Below the pieces are notes generated by a model. It worked only from the letters and a program-made list of their open reading frames with translations. It had not been told where the DNA came from and ran no database searches. Positions 17,001-24,140 of a stretch of DNA of 64,000 bases are shown one piece after another. The position numbers and the translations under genes were made by a program. Location of the stretch: NCBI RefSeq assembly GCF_030695125.1, contig NZ_JAUYTP010000029.1, positions 248,001 to 312,000 of the forward strand, read 5' to 3'. The DNA comes from Allobosea sp. (lineage in GTDB: Bacteria > Pseudomonadota > Alphaproteobacteria > Rhizobiales > Beijerinckiaceae). Position 1 is the stretch's first letter, and every line of letters begins with the position of its first letter.

Positions 17001-18392
17001 GATCTTGTCGACCTCTTCCGCACGCCGACCGCTCCATCGAAGGTTGAGGGGGCGGGCTCGGTCTTGCCGTTCGAGCCATCTGCGGACTGCGACCTCGTCC
17101 ATACGTGGTATCTCAATCCAGTCATCATCCTTTGCATTGATAAGTAGCTTCGAAGGCAGTCGGTCGTCGGCCACGCGCTGAGTTCCGACAATCAACGACA
17201 AATTGTCGGGTAGCGGAAATAACACGTTGAAGAGGTGGTTGAGCTGGTCGGTCCGATGCGTGTCCCGATAGACGTGGTCAAGCCCGTCGACAAATAGATA
17301 GAGCCGTTTCCCCTCGCGCGCGAGATTCTCGGCAGCGATTCCTAGACCAAGCCTCAGATTCTCTGTGTCGTCGGTTACGCCTGCCGTGAATTCGGGATAT
17401 CGGCTGAAAAGTTGATCATAGAGCGAGACAGCAATGTCGGTATATGACGCCCGATTTGCACTCGAGCTTTCTGACGATATGAAATAGTGGTGCCGCAGCA
17501 CCGCATTGCCTTGTGACTGCAATTCGCGCGTAAGGTAGCTGAGATACGTGCTCTTACCCCGGCCCGGCGTGCCCCACATTATTGTCAATGGGGTTGTCTC
17601 GTCTACGATCCGCGTTCGAAACGCTTCGTCGAAAGACGAGGAAGGCGGAGCATAATCGTCAGGAACGAAATATTCTTGGCTAATTGGCCGTGGGCGCTTC
17701 CGCGAGATTAATCTGACGACATGATCTCTAAGTATCCTTCCGTCAGGCGGCGGCTCACGTTGAAGAATGGCCCATCGTGTAACCTCGTTACGCAGAAGCA
17801 ACCACCCAAATAGATCAGTATCGGTAGGCACGATTCGGTCACGTAAGGATAATTCTAATTGGTCGAGATTGGGAAGACTTGAGTTAAATGAAAACGTCTC
17901 AAAGAAAGCCTCCATCATGGCCCTGCCGCCGCATTCGGCTTCAAGGCGAATCAGCACGTCGGCATCGACCTTCGCGAGATCAACGAACGATCCGTTGAGG
18001 CAAGCTGAAAAGGCGGGTGTCGGGACTCTATTCGTCTTAAGTTGCGCGCTATGGATTGGACCGTTCGTCTTGGCGCGGGCGAGAGACTTGGCCCATTTTG
18101 CCAGCATACTAGTCCCGTTCTCTTTCTTGGAAAGAAGGTAATCCCAATCGAGAGCATATTCTTCGGCGTTAACGGTAAACTTGACTTGCACATATTCGAC
18201 AGACCCGTCCTTGCGTTTGGCAACGACATCGTCCAGAGCCTTCACATTCGGATCGTCGGACTCAAGCTGGACCCACTCAAACAATTCCGGATCGCGATAG
18301 TGCCTAATAAGAAGGTCGATCCCCACTAGATCCTGATATTCGTACCCGGCGCGCGTGATCGCGCTATATTTTATGGTTTTGTTCCCGGCCAA
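14019..18392 (-). CDS. Nuclease-STAND NTPase, Avs-like candidate defence protein
   Basis: A 1,457-residue protein. Residues 1-110 look like a PD-(D/E)xK nuclease of the DUF4297/Cap4 kind: Y-E-Y-Q-D-L, then L-D-D-V-V (54-55) and Q-V-K (69-71). A P-loop NTPase follows, with Walker A G-T-P-G-R-G-K-S-T (274-282), Walker B L-F-V-D-G-L-D (366-372), an I-V-G-T-Q-R sensor strand, and the H-G-H-P-L STAND-type motif near 473. About 930 C-terminal helical residues have no recognised domain and would be the sensor. The layout matches Avs antiviral STAND proteins. The start is TTG (GGGGTGGA upstream). Base composition is lower in GC than in neighbouring genes. Confidence 0.75.
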   Translation of the reverse strand: MAGNKTIKYSAITRAGYEYQDLVGIDLLIRHYRDPELFEWVQLESDDPNVKALDDVVAKRKDGSVEYVQVKFTVNAEEYALDWDYLLSKKENGTSMLAKWAKSLARAKTNGPIHSAQLKTNRVPTPAFSACLNGSFVDLAKVDADVLIRLEAECGGRAMMEAFFETFSFNSSLPNLDQLELSLRDRIVPTDTDLFGWLLLRNEVTRWAILQREPPPDGRILRDHVVRLISRKRPRPISQEYFVPDDYAPPSSSFDEAFRTRIVDETTPLTIMWGTPGRGKSTYLSYLTRELQSQGNAVLRHHYFISSESSSANRASYTDIAVSLYDQLFSRYPEFTAGVTDDTENLRLGLGIAAENLAREGKRLYLFVDGLDHVYRDTHRTDQLNHLFNVLFPLPDNLSLIVGTQRVADDRLPSKLLINAKDDDWIEIPRMDEVAVRRWLERQDRARPLNLRWSGRRAEEVDKIGTALFQISHGHPLHLIYAFESLVRSGKPLDNDAVLALPQCPDGDIRTYYQSLWLRISEPSRNILHMLAGSDFFWPSSGIRACIGEYGEVSFLLEPHNSGMMPFHGSIFAWVRERADHEERYAALLPRIVHWLDKEAPDYWRWGWLWLMQAAAGNTAPLLGGTTREWAVDSLASGWPESQIQDILSAAERLTFQNVDLPATVRLRAIKTRVSNVREYQAWDFGPFRGAALAVADNRQQAINLLDALGHLTNDELSALARHGPEALRSDLVEGCYAELGRRINTWIVLRHRPVDDFTKLSHAFLDVAALGGKERVVRIMAFLNGYRQPSAHIIRYVELLAKVHDIEALEAVENSLKGSKWIDQRRIIQQHILRAALFLGADPLQRLKRGKFNHLPFAAAWLSHKAPSVRSSAFVPPLPTNLTRERSSPADSVDMHNFFVDSFWIAVRANILAEGPFSLIYPGLVRGDLGFIDTVLDCIESCAADLISGRIPWTYSTPFLAAADIASVSFTGRNDTEQALYFAFKKLLTSIALDIHLIGLPDKNVVGISADEFAIARASVHWVDELLIEANVENRIPYLSAEAAKCLLDDLSKDLASKVSEFNERAEQWTKYASLSHLYGFGNAGALIRRAASCLIGYGHRKDTFAFEVLDSIEEVHRVDPGKTAEWISKITPIVDCITDFTDGDETRHARSELIELVSYALPHLLPKFYEHHLDGDEWYYANQCLENFIKFSELDSREFEALIGTLVDQATLDELAKRAADKPDAQALLAKQIAFLGGSAAPTKREHSTPDRDLTEEEINITRQDPTLFGPDDFSGIAKTVGRPHFHYSQKKNFIERWLRYWHAKKKSRQAIASVKSYFESDNMTYHVEECLDTVFEISLESEGRDSAYHWLVMGHIRRHGWASYFTSKEEVEARLENAARVYPERWKDFIRDTSTPLDFYARRGHGFSIGFRHLVRFLLAVGQTALAQDVTSEFVSTLIAETKDQPIEEATWLR

Positions 18393-18405
18393 TTATCCAC
18401 CCCGT

Positions 18406-18418
18406 CCTACTTGGTAGG
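18406..18418 (-). promoter_or_regulatory. Short inverted repeat upstream of the STAND gene
   Basis: CCTAC-TTG-GTAGG lies 14 bases before the TTG start. It could be an operator or a structure masking the ribosome site. There is no direct evidence for either. Confidence 0.3.
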
Positions 18419-18487
18419 CCACACGATACTGAAGCGCTACGTGAAACTTATGCCCTCGTTCAAGGCGAAGTCCACTTGCGTTTTCAA

Positions 18488-19900
18488 TTATCGAAATTTT
18501 GGCAGACTTTTGGATTGGGTTAAATAGGCAAGTTTTTCCGGCTTGAACTGGATATTCCGCAACAGGCCGCTCAGCTCGGGCCGTTCCCAAAAACTCGGCA
18601 CATCGATGACAAAATACCCATGATCGCGCGCTTCCAATAGGGCTGACTCGCCACCCGTCGCCGCGCGAATGTCCTCGACCTGGAGCAACGGGCGGGGCTG
18701 CTCCGACAGATTGTCACCCGAGCCGTTCACCTGGTTCTGGCTCACATTGAATCCGCGCACCATCACGCTCGTCTTGCCCGAGCGATGCTCGATATCGCGT
18801 AGCGTCTCATTGTCCGGTAGACCGCGATAGAGCGTGTGCGCGACGGCCTTTTTCCAGATCCGCACGGTTTCCTTGCCGTACTTAGCTTCGATCTGCGCCG
18901 TGGCGTTCTGGAACACGCCGAGGAAATTGATCCCGCCCTGGCGATAGAGGGTTAGGATTTCATAGAAGTTGGAGACATAGAGCTGTCCCCATTCCTCGCC
19001 GACGAGAAGGGCGCGTAGTGGCCCGTGCGCATCGGCAAAGCGCTCAACAATGGCCGCCGTCATCGCGCCGACGAAAGTGCGGCTTGTCTCACTACGGGCC
19101 GATCCAATGATAAAGAGCGCCGTGCGCTCGCGCTTCATATCGGCAGGGTCGAACGTGTTGCGATCAGTGGCCGTGCGCGCCGCACTACCAGGCTGATACG
19201 CGCGCAGTCGCTCGATGATGACGGAGTTGTAGGCATTCCATTGATCCTGGGAGCCGGTCAGGCTCGCAAGCTGCTGGCACATGCCCCAATCATCCTCCAT
19301 CCGGCTGTCAGACGCCCAGACGAGGAAATCGTCGCGAATATCTTCGCGGTTTCTTGCGAAGAAATCCCACAGCCCGCCCGCTGTTGATGGCCAGCGGTCT
19401 GTGGGATTTAAGGCGGTGATCTTGTTGTAGGTCGAGAACGCCGTACGGACGCCTTGCCCGATCCAGCGGTGATTAGGATTGGGATCGACCGGCACGAGAT
19501 AGCTCGCGCAGTCATAGGCGACATCGCCGACAATGCCGCGCAGCTCGGGCCGGGCGGCGACTTCGAGCAGCCCCGTGTTGAAATTGAAGCTCTCGGACGG
19601 ATAGCCATAGAGCCGGTCAGGGTTGATGAAGCGGACACGGTAGCCTTGCCGCTCCAGCGTCTTCCAACACACCCAGGCCAACTCGGCATCCTTGGGATCG
19701 GTGATGATCTTCGTCAGGTGCGCCGTACGCGGCGATACGAGATTGACGCCGAGGAACCGGGCCAGCTTTCCCTTACCGGCCTGCGCATCGATGGCGACAG
19801 GCTCGGTGCCGTCATAGATGACGGGGCGGCCCCGGAAGAAGCCTAACTCGATGCCAAGGCGCAGATGGCGCGACGGCGAGGAAAGCGTCAGCTCATTCAT
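18488..19900 (-). CDS. TraG/VirD4-like coupling protein
   Basis: A 470-residue type IV coupling protein that would bring the relaxosome to a secretion channel. I-I-T-D-P-K-D-A-E-L-A and Y-R-V-R-F-I-N-P-D match the VirD4 core, L-L-V-G-E-E-W is a Walker B, and R-G-L-P-D sits near the C-terminal recognition region. The Walker A is degenerate (A-Q-A-G-K-G-K-L, lacking the first Gly and final Ser/Thr), and no N-terminal membrane helices are present; the neighbouring membrane protein may supply them. It is last in the mobilization operon. Confidence 0.8.
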   Translation of the reverse strand: MNELTLSSPSRHLRLGIELGFFRGRPVIYDGTEPVAIDAQAGKGKLARFLGVNLVSPRTAHLTKIITDPKDAELAWVCWKTLERQGYRVRFINPDRLYGYPSESFNFNTGLLEVAARPELRGIVGDVAYDCASYLVPVDPNPNHRWIGQGVRTAFSTYNKITALNPTDRWPSTAGGLWDFFARNREDIRDDFLVWASDSRMEDDWGMCQQLASLTGSQDQWNAYNSVIIERLRAYQPGSAARTATDRNTFDPADMKRERTALFIIGSARSETSRTFVGAMTAAIVERFADAHGPLRALLVGEEWGQLYVSNFYEILTLYRQGGINFLGVFQNATAQIEAKYGKETVRIWKKAVAHTLYRGLPDNETLRDIEHRSGKTSVMVRGFNVSQNQVNGSGDNLSEQPRPLLQVEDIRAATGGESALLEARDHGYFVIDVPSFWERPELSGLLRNIQFKPEKLAYLTQSKSLPKFR

Positions 19901-20127
19901 ATCAGCCCCGCATCCTTCAAGGCCTGTTCGTCATTGAGCTGGGCGTGACCGAGCGAGCCACTCGGATTAGCAACGAGCATCGCCTGGAGCTGCGCGGCGG
20001 CCTGGTGTTCGGCCCGCAGCCGCGCAGTCCGCATCTGTTCGGCGTCTTCCCACGCAAGCCGCTGCTGCGCGTGGGATTCGAGCATCCAGAAGAACTGATA
20101 AATCTGGACGAGCCGTCCGATGCTCAT
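19897..20127 (-). CDS. Small hypothetical protein of the mobilization operon
   Basis: A 76-residue protein of unknown function. The N-terminus is hydrophobic/aromatic (I-G-R-L-V-Q-I-Y-Q-F-F-W-M-L). The centre is a likely helix or coiled coil rich in Ala, Glu, Arg and Gln (residues 20-50). It overlaps the coupling-protein start and the upstream gene stop by 4 bases each (ATGA), so it is a real operon member. Confidence 0.65.
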   Translation of the reverse strand: MSIGRLVQIYQFFWMLESHAQQRLAWEDAEQMRTARLRAEHQAAAQLQAMLVANPSGSLGHAQLNDEQALKDAGLI

Positions 20128-20612
20128 CGCCCATCCTCATCGTCCCAACTGGCGAAGCGGAAGGGCACGCGCGACGGCTCATGCTGTTGCGGCGGCGTGA
20201 TCTGCTGGCTCGGTGGAATGATCGTCTGGTTCGGCGGCGCGGGTTGATTGTCTTCCTGCGCCCAGAGAATTTCTAAGCCGATGGAGCCGAGCGTGTATCC
20301 ACCCAGCAGGATGTAAGGCACGGCCTGATCCTGAATCCAGAAACCGAAGACGATCGCCGCGAAGACCGAAAACGCAGCCGCGACAAGCGCGCCGATCAAT
20401 CCGCGATAGACGAACGCTCGGGCCACGTCCGGCATGAGCGTTGCGGAGCCAAGCGTCAGGGGCGAATTCCAGGCGAAGAAGCAGCAGAGCGTCATGATCA
20501 GCGACGCAAACGCTGCGATGATGAAGGCGAAAATCGCCATCGCGTAAATGGCCGCGCCCAGGAAGGCGACGACCATAATGAGGCCTTTGGTTTCGTCGTT
20601 TTGTTGAGACAT
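20124..20612 (-). CDS. Membrane protein of the mobilization operon
   Basis: A 162-residue protein with about three to four hydrophobic segments (roughly 10-32, 35-50, 65-95, 98-115) and a Pro/Gln-rich cytoplasmic-looking tail. I cannot assign a family. Since the coupling protein lacks its own membrane anchor, this protein could serve as a separate anchor; that is inference from context. The start ATG 20612 is 26 bases after the relaxase stop. Confidence 0.7.
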   Translation of the reverse strand: MSQQNDETKGLIMVVAFLGAAIYAMAIFAFIIAAFASLIMTLCCFFAWNSPLTLGSATLMPDVARAFVYRGLIGALVAAAFSVFAAIVFGFWIQDQAVPYILLGGYTLGSIGLEILWAQEDNQPAPPNQTIIPPSQQITPPQQHEPSRVPFRFASWDDEDGR

Positions 20613-20638
20613 CGACCTTCTCCATTGTGAGAGAGACG

Positions 20639-21910
20639 CTATCGTTCGAGGCGTAGTCCGAGGCCCGCGCGCTGCGATCGTTCCGGCGTTTGGCTGTGCC
20701 CGCGCGAGAGGATGAGGAAGCGGCCAATCTCCCGCCGCAGCTCGCGAAGCTGCTGCGCCTGGCCGTGCCGAAGCTCTTTGAATTGCGCCTGGAGGGCGGC
20801 GCGCTGATCGCGTTGCCGATCGATCAGAGCCTGGCGTTCCTGCGCTTGCTTCTGGCGGGTTCGTTCCGCCTCGGCTTCATTCAGAGCGCGGGCTTTCTGG
20901 TAGTCACCCGTCAACCGGTGCCACAGACCTTTCAGGCCTTTGGGCAACCGCGCAGCCCGCGCGCGATTCTGTTCATCCCAATCGCGCCGCTGCCGTTCAT
21001 CGAATTTGGCGCGCTCGTCGCGATGGTGATGCGTCATCTCCATCTTGGCATGGCCGAGCGTCGCCGAACGCTTGAGGAAGCGTGTGCGCGATTCCTCGAC
21101 ATGACGACGAATCGCCGGAGTCATCCGCGCGCCAATCGTCTTCTGTGTCGCCTCGACGGTTGGCAGATCGCCGTCACCGAGGCGCTCGCGAACCTCTTTC
21201 GTTTTGAGGCCGAGCATCTTGGGAAGTGAATACACCTCGCCTTGATGATCGAGGACGACGAAGCCGCGCTTGTCGCCCTTGGCGAGGAAGAAGCCGCGTT
21301 CTTCGAGCGCGCGCCCCAGCGCCTTGCGATCGTCAGACATCGCCCAGCATTCTTGCATGGACTGTTTGAGCCAGCGCGGATCTCCCCCCTGGCGCTTGGC
21401 CTGTTGCCATTCGGCGAGCGTAAAATTCTTTGGATCGCGCTTGGCGGAATCTCGGATTCCGTCCGGCATCTTCCAACCGTGTTCGAGATAGAGGCCGCGC
21501 GAAAGTTCCGTCAGGCGGTTCTTGAAGAACGACATCGGGCGCGCCGTCATCGTCTCCGCGTCGATCCGGCTCCAGACGCAATGGGCGTGACGACGCCCTT
21601 CCTTTTCATGGAAGACGATCGCACGAGGCTGCCCCTCAAGGCCGAGCCGCTGTTCGATCGTGTCGATCGCGCGTTCGAAGATCGCGGGAGGGACGCGCTC
21701 TTGTTCAGGCGGGCTCAATGACAGCGAAAATAGATACTGGCTGCATTTGGTGCCCCGGCTGATCGCCTCAGCTTCCTTGAATGCGCCTTTCAGATCGTCG
21801 GCAGCAAAGCCGCGCAACTGATGCAACGCGACATGCTCATTGTCGTCGAGCTTCATGAGATGCGCGGCCAGATTCTGGCCGAATGCACGCTGCGAGCCTT
21901 TAAGGATCAT
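20639..21910 (-). CDS. mobA: MOBP-type relaxase
   Basis: A 423-residue relaxase that would nick oriT and pilot the strand. The metal-binding three-His motif is clear: H101 ... H108-x-H110 in H-E-K-E-G-R-R-H-A-H-C-V-W. The N-terminal helix region carries the H-V-A-L-H-Q-L-R-G segment expected before the catalytic motif; which residue is the nucleophile is not obvious. The C-terminal 150 residues are a charged Arg/Glu/Gln coiled coil. It overlaps the MobC-like gene by 11 bases. Confidence 0.88.
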   Translation of the reverse strand: MILKGSQRAFGQNLAAHLMKLDDNEHVALHQLRGFAADDLKGAFKEAEAISRGTKCSQYLFSLSLSPPEQERVPPAIFERAIDTIEQRLGLEGQPRAIVFHEKEGRRHAHCVWSRIDAETMTARPMSFFKNRLTELSRGLYLEHGWKMPDGIRDSAKRDPKNFTLAEWQQAKRQGGDPRWLKQSMQECWAMSDDRKALGRALEERGFFLAKGDKRGFVVLDHQGEVYSLPKMLGLKTKEVRERLGDGDLPTVEATQKTIGARMTPAIRRHVEESRTRFLKRSATLGHAKMEMTHHHRDERAKFDERQRRDWDEQNRARAARLPKGLKGLWHRLTGDYQKARALNEAEAERTRQKQAQERQALIDRQRDQRAALQAQFKELRHGQAQQLRELRREIGRFLILSRGHSQTPERSQRAGLGLRLER

Positions 21911-22307
21911 CGAAGCGCTCCGAGAACAGGCCGAGCGCGATCATCATCATCGTGCGGATGTGCTGGATTTGCTGAGACGCGATCAGGAGCGTCGCTTCGG
22001 TGTCGGGATCGACGGCCAGCGCGCCGACTTCGGCAGCGCGAGCCAGGCTGGCAACATTGCGCGCTAGGTCCGACTTGCCGAGCAGCGCCAACGCATGTGC
22101 GAAGGCTTCCCGATCTTCGATAATGGAGCCGGTGCGACGCGTCCGCAGCGGCTGCTTATCGAACAGCTTCGCTTTGATGAACGACGACAGCGGCGCTCCG
22201 TTCGCCCGGTCGATCAAATAGGCGCGCTCTTGCTCTGTCAGGCGGAGGCTGAACGGCGGCGGACGCTTACTGGCAGAGTTTCCAGAAGGTGTTGGGAGCT
22301 GGGTCAT
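21900..22307 (-). CDS. mobC: MobC-like relaxosome accessory protein
   Basis: A 135-residue protein with an N-terminal ribbon-helix-helix-like segment (F-S-L-R-L-T-E-Q-E-R-A-Y-L ... L-S-S-F-I-K) and a helical C-terminus (L-L-I-A-S-Q-Q-I-Q-H-I-R-T-M-M-M). Its position immediately before a MOBP relaxase is classical for MobC, which binds oriT and helps strand opening. Sequence identity to a specific MobC family cannot be judged here. Confidence 0.75.
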   Translation of the reverse strand: MTQLPTPSGNSASKRPPPFSLRLTEQERAYLIDRANGAPLSSFIKAKLFDKQPLRTRRTGSIIEDREAFAHALALLGKSDLARNVASLARAAEVGALAVDPDTEATLLIASQQIQHIRTMMMIALGLFSERFDDP

Positions 22308-22316
22308 GACCGGCTA

Positions 22317-22367
22317 CCCTCACGGTGAGGGCGGCTTGAGCCGCGCCAGCGATGTGTCCTTAAGGAC
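22317..22367. other. Cluster of inverted repeats, candidate oriT region
   Basis: CCCTCAC-G-GTGAGGG (22317-22331), CGGCT-TG-AGCCG (22332-22343) and the perfect palindrome GTCCTTAAGGAC (22356-22367) lie just upstream of the mobC-like gene, the usual place for oriT. No nick-site consensus is recognised. Confidence 0.4.
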
Positions 22368-22427
22368 GTGTTCCCATTGAGCTAATTCATCGAGGACGAG
22401 GTTTGCTTCCCACCCGGGAAAGCGCAC
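22320..22427 (-). other. Predicted alternative C-terminal tail of the recombinase (circular form)
   Basis: In the minus strand this is an open frame of 35 codons plus TGA, ending L-K-P-P-S-P. When the GCACCA of attR (22424-22429) is superimposed on the GCACCA of attL (8797-8802), this frame continues exactly the recombinase frame. In the integrated state it has no start of its own that looks convincing. Confidence 0.45.
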
Positions 22428-22446
22428 CATCTCTTTTTTCAGCCAT
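22424..22446. other. Candidate attR core
   Basis: The segment reads GCACCA, T, CTC, TTTTTT, CAGCCAT. It resembles attL (8797-8818) and also restores what a bare tRNA locus should look like: CCA followed at once by a T-rich terminator-like tract. From here rightward the sequence is host-like, and the next gene stop is at 22513. Confidence 0.5.
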
Positions 22447-22512
22447 AGCCGCGCCGCCGGGACTGGTGCCGCTTGTGGAAGGGGTGCTGCACGTCTCGTC
22501 GGGCTGGGCCGC

Positions 22513-23487
22513 TCAATCGGCCTTGATGTTGGCATCCCTGGCGATCGCCTTCATCGCCTCGATTTCCGCCGTGATCTCGCGCGGCCAATCCGTGTAGACG
22601 CGATGGACCGGCTCGAAGCCGGATTTCGTCATCGAGGCCCGAGCGGCGGGGTCGCGCAGCACATCGGCGAGGGCTTCGCTCAGCCTCGCCTTCGCCTCGG
22701 CGGGAATGCCCCTGGCGGTGACGAGCGCGATCCAGGAGGACAGATCGATGCCGCGATAGCCGAGCTCCTGCAGCGTCGGCACATCGGGCAGCATCGCCGA
22801 ACGCTGGGCCGAGGTCACAGCCAGAGCGCGGATCTTGCCGCCTTCGATCTGCGGCCGCGCCGCGACGATCGTGTCGATCAGGAACGGGACGTGCTTGCCG
22901 ACGAGATCGTTCATCGCCGGGCCGCTGCCGCGATAGGGCACATGCGCCATCCTGATGCCCGCGACCGACTTGAACCACTCGCCGGCGAAATGCGAGACCG
23001 TCGCCGTTCCAAACGACGCCAGGGTCAGTTTGTCAGGCTCGGCCTTGGCCACCACCACCAGGGCCTTGACGTCCGCCACCGGATTGTCGGCATAGGTCAC
23101 CAGCGCCGGATTGGCGGTCGCGATCTGGGCCAGCGGCTCGAAATCCCGGGCGGCGTCATAGGACAGGTTGGACATTACCGCCGGATTGAGCGTGAAGGTC
23201 GAGTTCGAGCTGATGAACAGGGTGTAGCCGTCCTTCGGAGCCTGCATCAGCGCCTGCACCCCGATGATCGTCCCCGCGCCGGGCCGGTTCAGCACGATGA
23301 CCGGCTGCCCCAGCCGGGTTTCGAGCTCCTTGGCGAGAAACCGGCTCAGCACATCGGCCGCCCCGCCCGGGGCGTAGGGCGCGATGATCTGCAGCGGCCG
23401 GTCGGGGAATTTCGCCTGAGCCAGCGCGGCCAGCGGCGTCAGCATCGCCCATCCCGCCAACAGGGTCGTCGCAATCCGCCTGATCAT
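22513..23487 (-). CDS. Bug-family tripartite tricarboxylate transporter substrate-binding protein
   Basis: A 324-residue periplasmic binding protein with a signal peptide (M-I-R-R-I-A-T-T-L-L-A-G to A-L-A-Q-A). It carries the Bug/TctC signature F-P-D-R-P-L-Q-I-I-A-P-Y-A-P-G-G-A-A-D near the N-terminus and P-Y-R-G-S-G-P-A-M-N-D-L in the middle. ATG 23487 has GGGAGG 6 bases upstream. No TctA/TctB membrane genes are adjacent, as is common for Bug proteins. It is divergent from a MarR regulator, with a shared palindrome between them. Confidence 0.92.
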   Translation of the reverse strand: MIRRIATTLLAGWAMLTPLAALAQAKFPDRPLQIIAPYAPGGAADVLSRFLAKELETRLGQPVIVLNRPGAGTIIGVQALMQAPKDGYTLFISSNSTFTLNPAVMSNLSYDAARDFEPLAQIATANPALVTYADNPVADVKALVVVAKAEPDKLTLASFGTATVSHFAGEWFKSVAGIRMAHVPYRGSGPAMNDLVGKHVPFLIDTIVAARPQIEGGKIRALAVTSAQRSAMLPDVPTLQELGYRGIDLSSWIALVTARGIPAEAKARLSEALADVLRDPAARASMTKSGFEPVHRVYTDWPREITAEIEAMKAIARDANIKAD

Positions 23488-23536
23488 GGTGTCCTCCCGT
23501 TGCGAGGTTCGTCGCGCCTCTCGTTCCGGAAAATTA

Positions 23537-23550
23537 ATTGATCGATCAAT
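23537..23550. promoter_or_regulatory. Palindromic operator candidate for MarR
   Basis: ATTGATCGATCAAT is a perfect 14-base palindrome in the 100-base gap between the divergent Bug and MarR genes, which is a typical MarR operator position. Confidence 0.6.
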
Positions 23551-23587
23551 CGTTGCAATGTCAAACATGATGCCGACAATGCGCGCC

Positions 23588-24046
23588 ATGTCCGACAACC
23601 CTCCCATGCCCGAACAGGCGGCTCTCGAAAACTTGCTGACCTTTCGGCTGGTTCGTTTCAATGCTGCGTTGAACCGGCAGAGTGTTCGCCTGCTGCGCAA
23701 GGCGGGAAACCTCAATATCCCCTTGTGGCGCATCATCTCGTTTCTGGCCGCCCATGGCGCCATGACCGGCCGCCAGCTTGCCGAGATCGCCGGGCTCGAC
23801 GCAGGCCTGACCAGCCGCTGCCTGCATGATCTGACGGCGCGGGGGATCGTCGTCTGCGAACGGCGCGAGGGCGACCGGCGCGCCCTCTGGGCGCGGCTTA
23901 CGGAGGAGGGTCGGGCGCTGGAGGCCAGGGTGCGACCGGTGATGCGGGCCCGGCATGACAGCCTGCTTGCGGCGCTCGATGAAACAGAGCGCCGTCAGAT
24001 CTTCGTCATTCTCGAAAAGCTCAGGGAGGCCGTGCTCAAGGGCTGA
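23588..24046 (+). CDS. MarR family transcriptional regulator
   Basis: A 152-residue winged-helix regulator. The DNA-binding part includes A-M-T-G-R-Q-L-A-E-I-A-G-L-D-A-G-L-T-S-R-C-L-H-D-L, followed by the wing E-R-R-E-G-D-R-R-A-L-W-A-R-L-T-E-E-G. It probably controls the divergent Bug gene and itself, sensing an aromatic or organic acid ligand. ATG 23588 gives the usual length; ATGs at 23558, 23567 and 23579 are also in frame and none has a strong ribosome site. Confidence 0.85.
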   Translation: MSDNPPMPEQAALENLLTFRLVRFNAALNRQSVRLLRKAGNLNIPLWRIISFLAAHGAMTGRQLAEIAGLDAGLTSRCLHDLTARGIVVCERREGDRRALWARLTEEGRALEARVRPVMRARHDSLLAALDETERRQIFVILEKLREAVLKG

Positions 24047-24140
24047 CACAGGCGCGGAGCAGCAGCGGCAAACCCGCGAGGGCCGTCACAGCGCGCGCGC
24101 ACCGGTCCCGTCGAACACAGGCGGAGCCCGCTCCAGGGCG

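Larger units (their letters stand above)
8803..22423. mobile_element. Integrative mobilizable element in tRNA-Leu(CAA)
   Basis: The element is bounded on the left by the tRNA-Leu 3' end and on the right by an imperfect copy of the same junction (22424-22446). By eye it is noticeably lower in GC than the flanks, most of all at 14-18.4 kb. It encodes a large serine recombinase, a ParD/ParE pair, a nuclease-STAND locus with a partner gene, a VirD4/TraG-like coupling protein, a MOBP relaxase and a MobC-like protein. No mating-pair (type IV secretion) genes are present, so transfer would depend on a helper. The ends are inferred from the repeat and from gene content. Confidence 0.8.

Noticed and set aside
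14019..18392. Apoptotic/LRR-type or AAA+ replication protein for the 1,457-residue gene
   Set aside because: The Walker B D-G-L-D and following H-G-H-P motif, with an N-terminal nuclease-like segment, fit STAND better. No LRR or replication motifs are seen.
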